Shown here in pieces: positions 63,973-64,000 of a stretch of DNA of 64,000 bases. The position numbers were made by a program, and so were the translations under genes. The DNA lies in assembly GCA_910574455.1 (NCBI GenBank), contig CAJSYZ010000004.1, positions 5,571,666-5,635,665 on the forward strand, read 5' to 3'. Source of the DNA: Trichaptum fuscoviolaceum (lineage: Eukaryota; Basidiomycota; Agaricomycetes; Hymenochaetales; Trichaptaceae). The first letter of the stretch is position 1; each line of letters begins with the position of its first letter. Below the pieces are notes generated by a model. The model did no database searches. It was not told where the DNA came from and worked only from the letters and a program-made list of their open reading frames with translations.

Positions 63973-64000
63973 GGTTAGGGTTAGGGTTAGGGTTAGGGTT
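63831..64000 (+). repeat. Telomere, (TTAGGG)n
   Basis: About 28 uninterrupted TTAGGG units, with one TTTAGGG variant at 63950-63956. The G-rich strand points rightward, so base 64000 is at or near the physical chromosome end. Isolated tagggtta pieces at about 63780-63800 form a degenerate transition zone. Confidence 0.98.

Overview
The window is the right-hand end of a fungal chromosome. The last 170 bases are a TTAGGG array whose G-rich strand runs towards base 64000. Genes have many introns of about 45-75 nt with GT..AG ends. The recognisable genes are a Kap123/importin-4 karyopherin, a plant-type O-methyltransferase, an alpha-1,3-glucan synthase, a CSE1 exportin, and an N-terminal helical domain of the type found on basidiomycete NLR proteins. 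Together these suggest a basidiomycete, probably an Agaricomycete. The species is not identified.

Layout. (1) 1-8.6 kb: repeat-rich, mostly non-coding, with two copies of a small intron-containing gene family (family A) and an unrecognised multi-exon gene. (2) 8.63-23.45 kb: one Tc1/mariner transposon of about 1.34 kb inflated to 14.8 kb by nested insertions. A 9-bp-TSD element (8852-17690) sits in its helix-turn-helix codons and itself holds a nearly intact Ty1/copia retrotransposon (9716-15132). A second element (17732-22360) sits 32 bases further along the transposase gene and carries fragments of two host genes, a protein kinase and beta-prime-COP. A paralogous site without the Tc1 is visible at 38.3-38.7 kb. 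(3) 23.5-42 kb: more family A copies, a secreted RlpA-like (double-psi beta-barrel) gene, another gene-capturing element (28702-31102) with a fragment of the splicing factor Clf1/crooked neck, a stand-alone NLR-type N-terminal domain, a MITE and a 1.3-kb TIR element lying back to back. (4) 42.9-52.1 kb: the only ordinary gene block, with an O-methyltransferase, a 644-residue disordered protein and Kap123. (5) 52.6-62.2 kb: decayed copies of housekeeping genes: an alpha-1,3-glucan synthase with a large internal deletion, a second inverted and broken Kap123 copy, and a frameshifted CSE1. Two of the three are cut off at the same TATATATATG-plus-hairpin signature. (6) 62.2-64 kb: subtelomeric tandem repeats and the telomere.

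The main theme is a subtelomere acting as a sink for mobile DNA and gene copies. At least two TIR elements have picked up host gene fragments with introns retained, which points to capture at the DNA level. Boundaries of nested elements are well supported because removing each element with one target-site copy restores the transposase reading frame. Superfamily names for the non-Tc1, non-copia elements are not assigned because no transposase of theirs is present.
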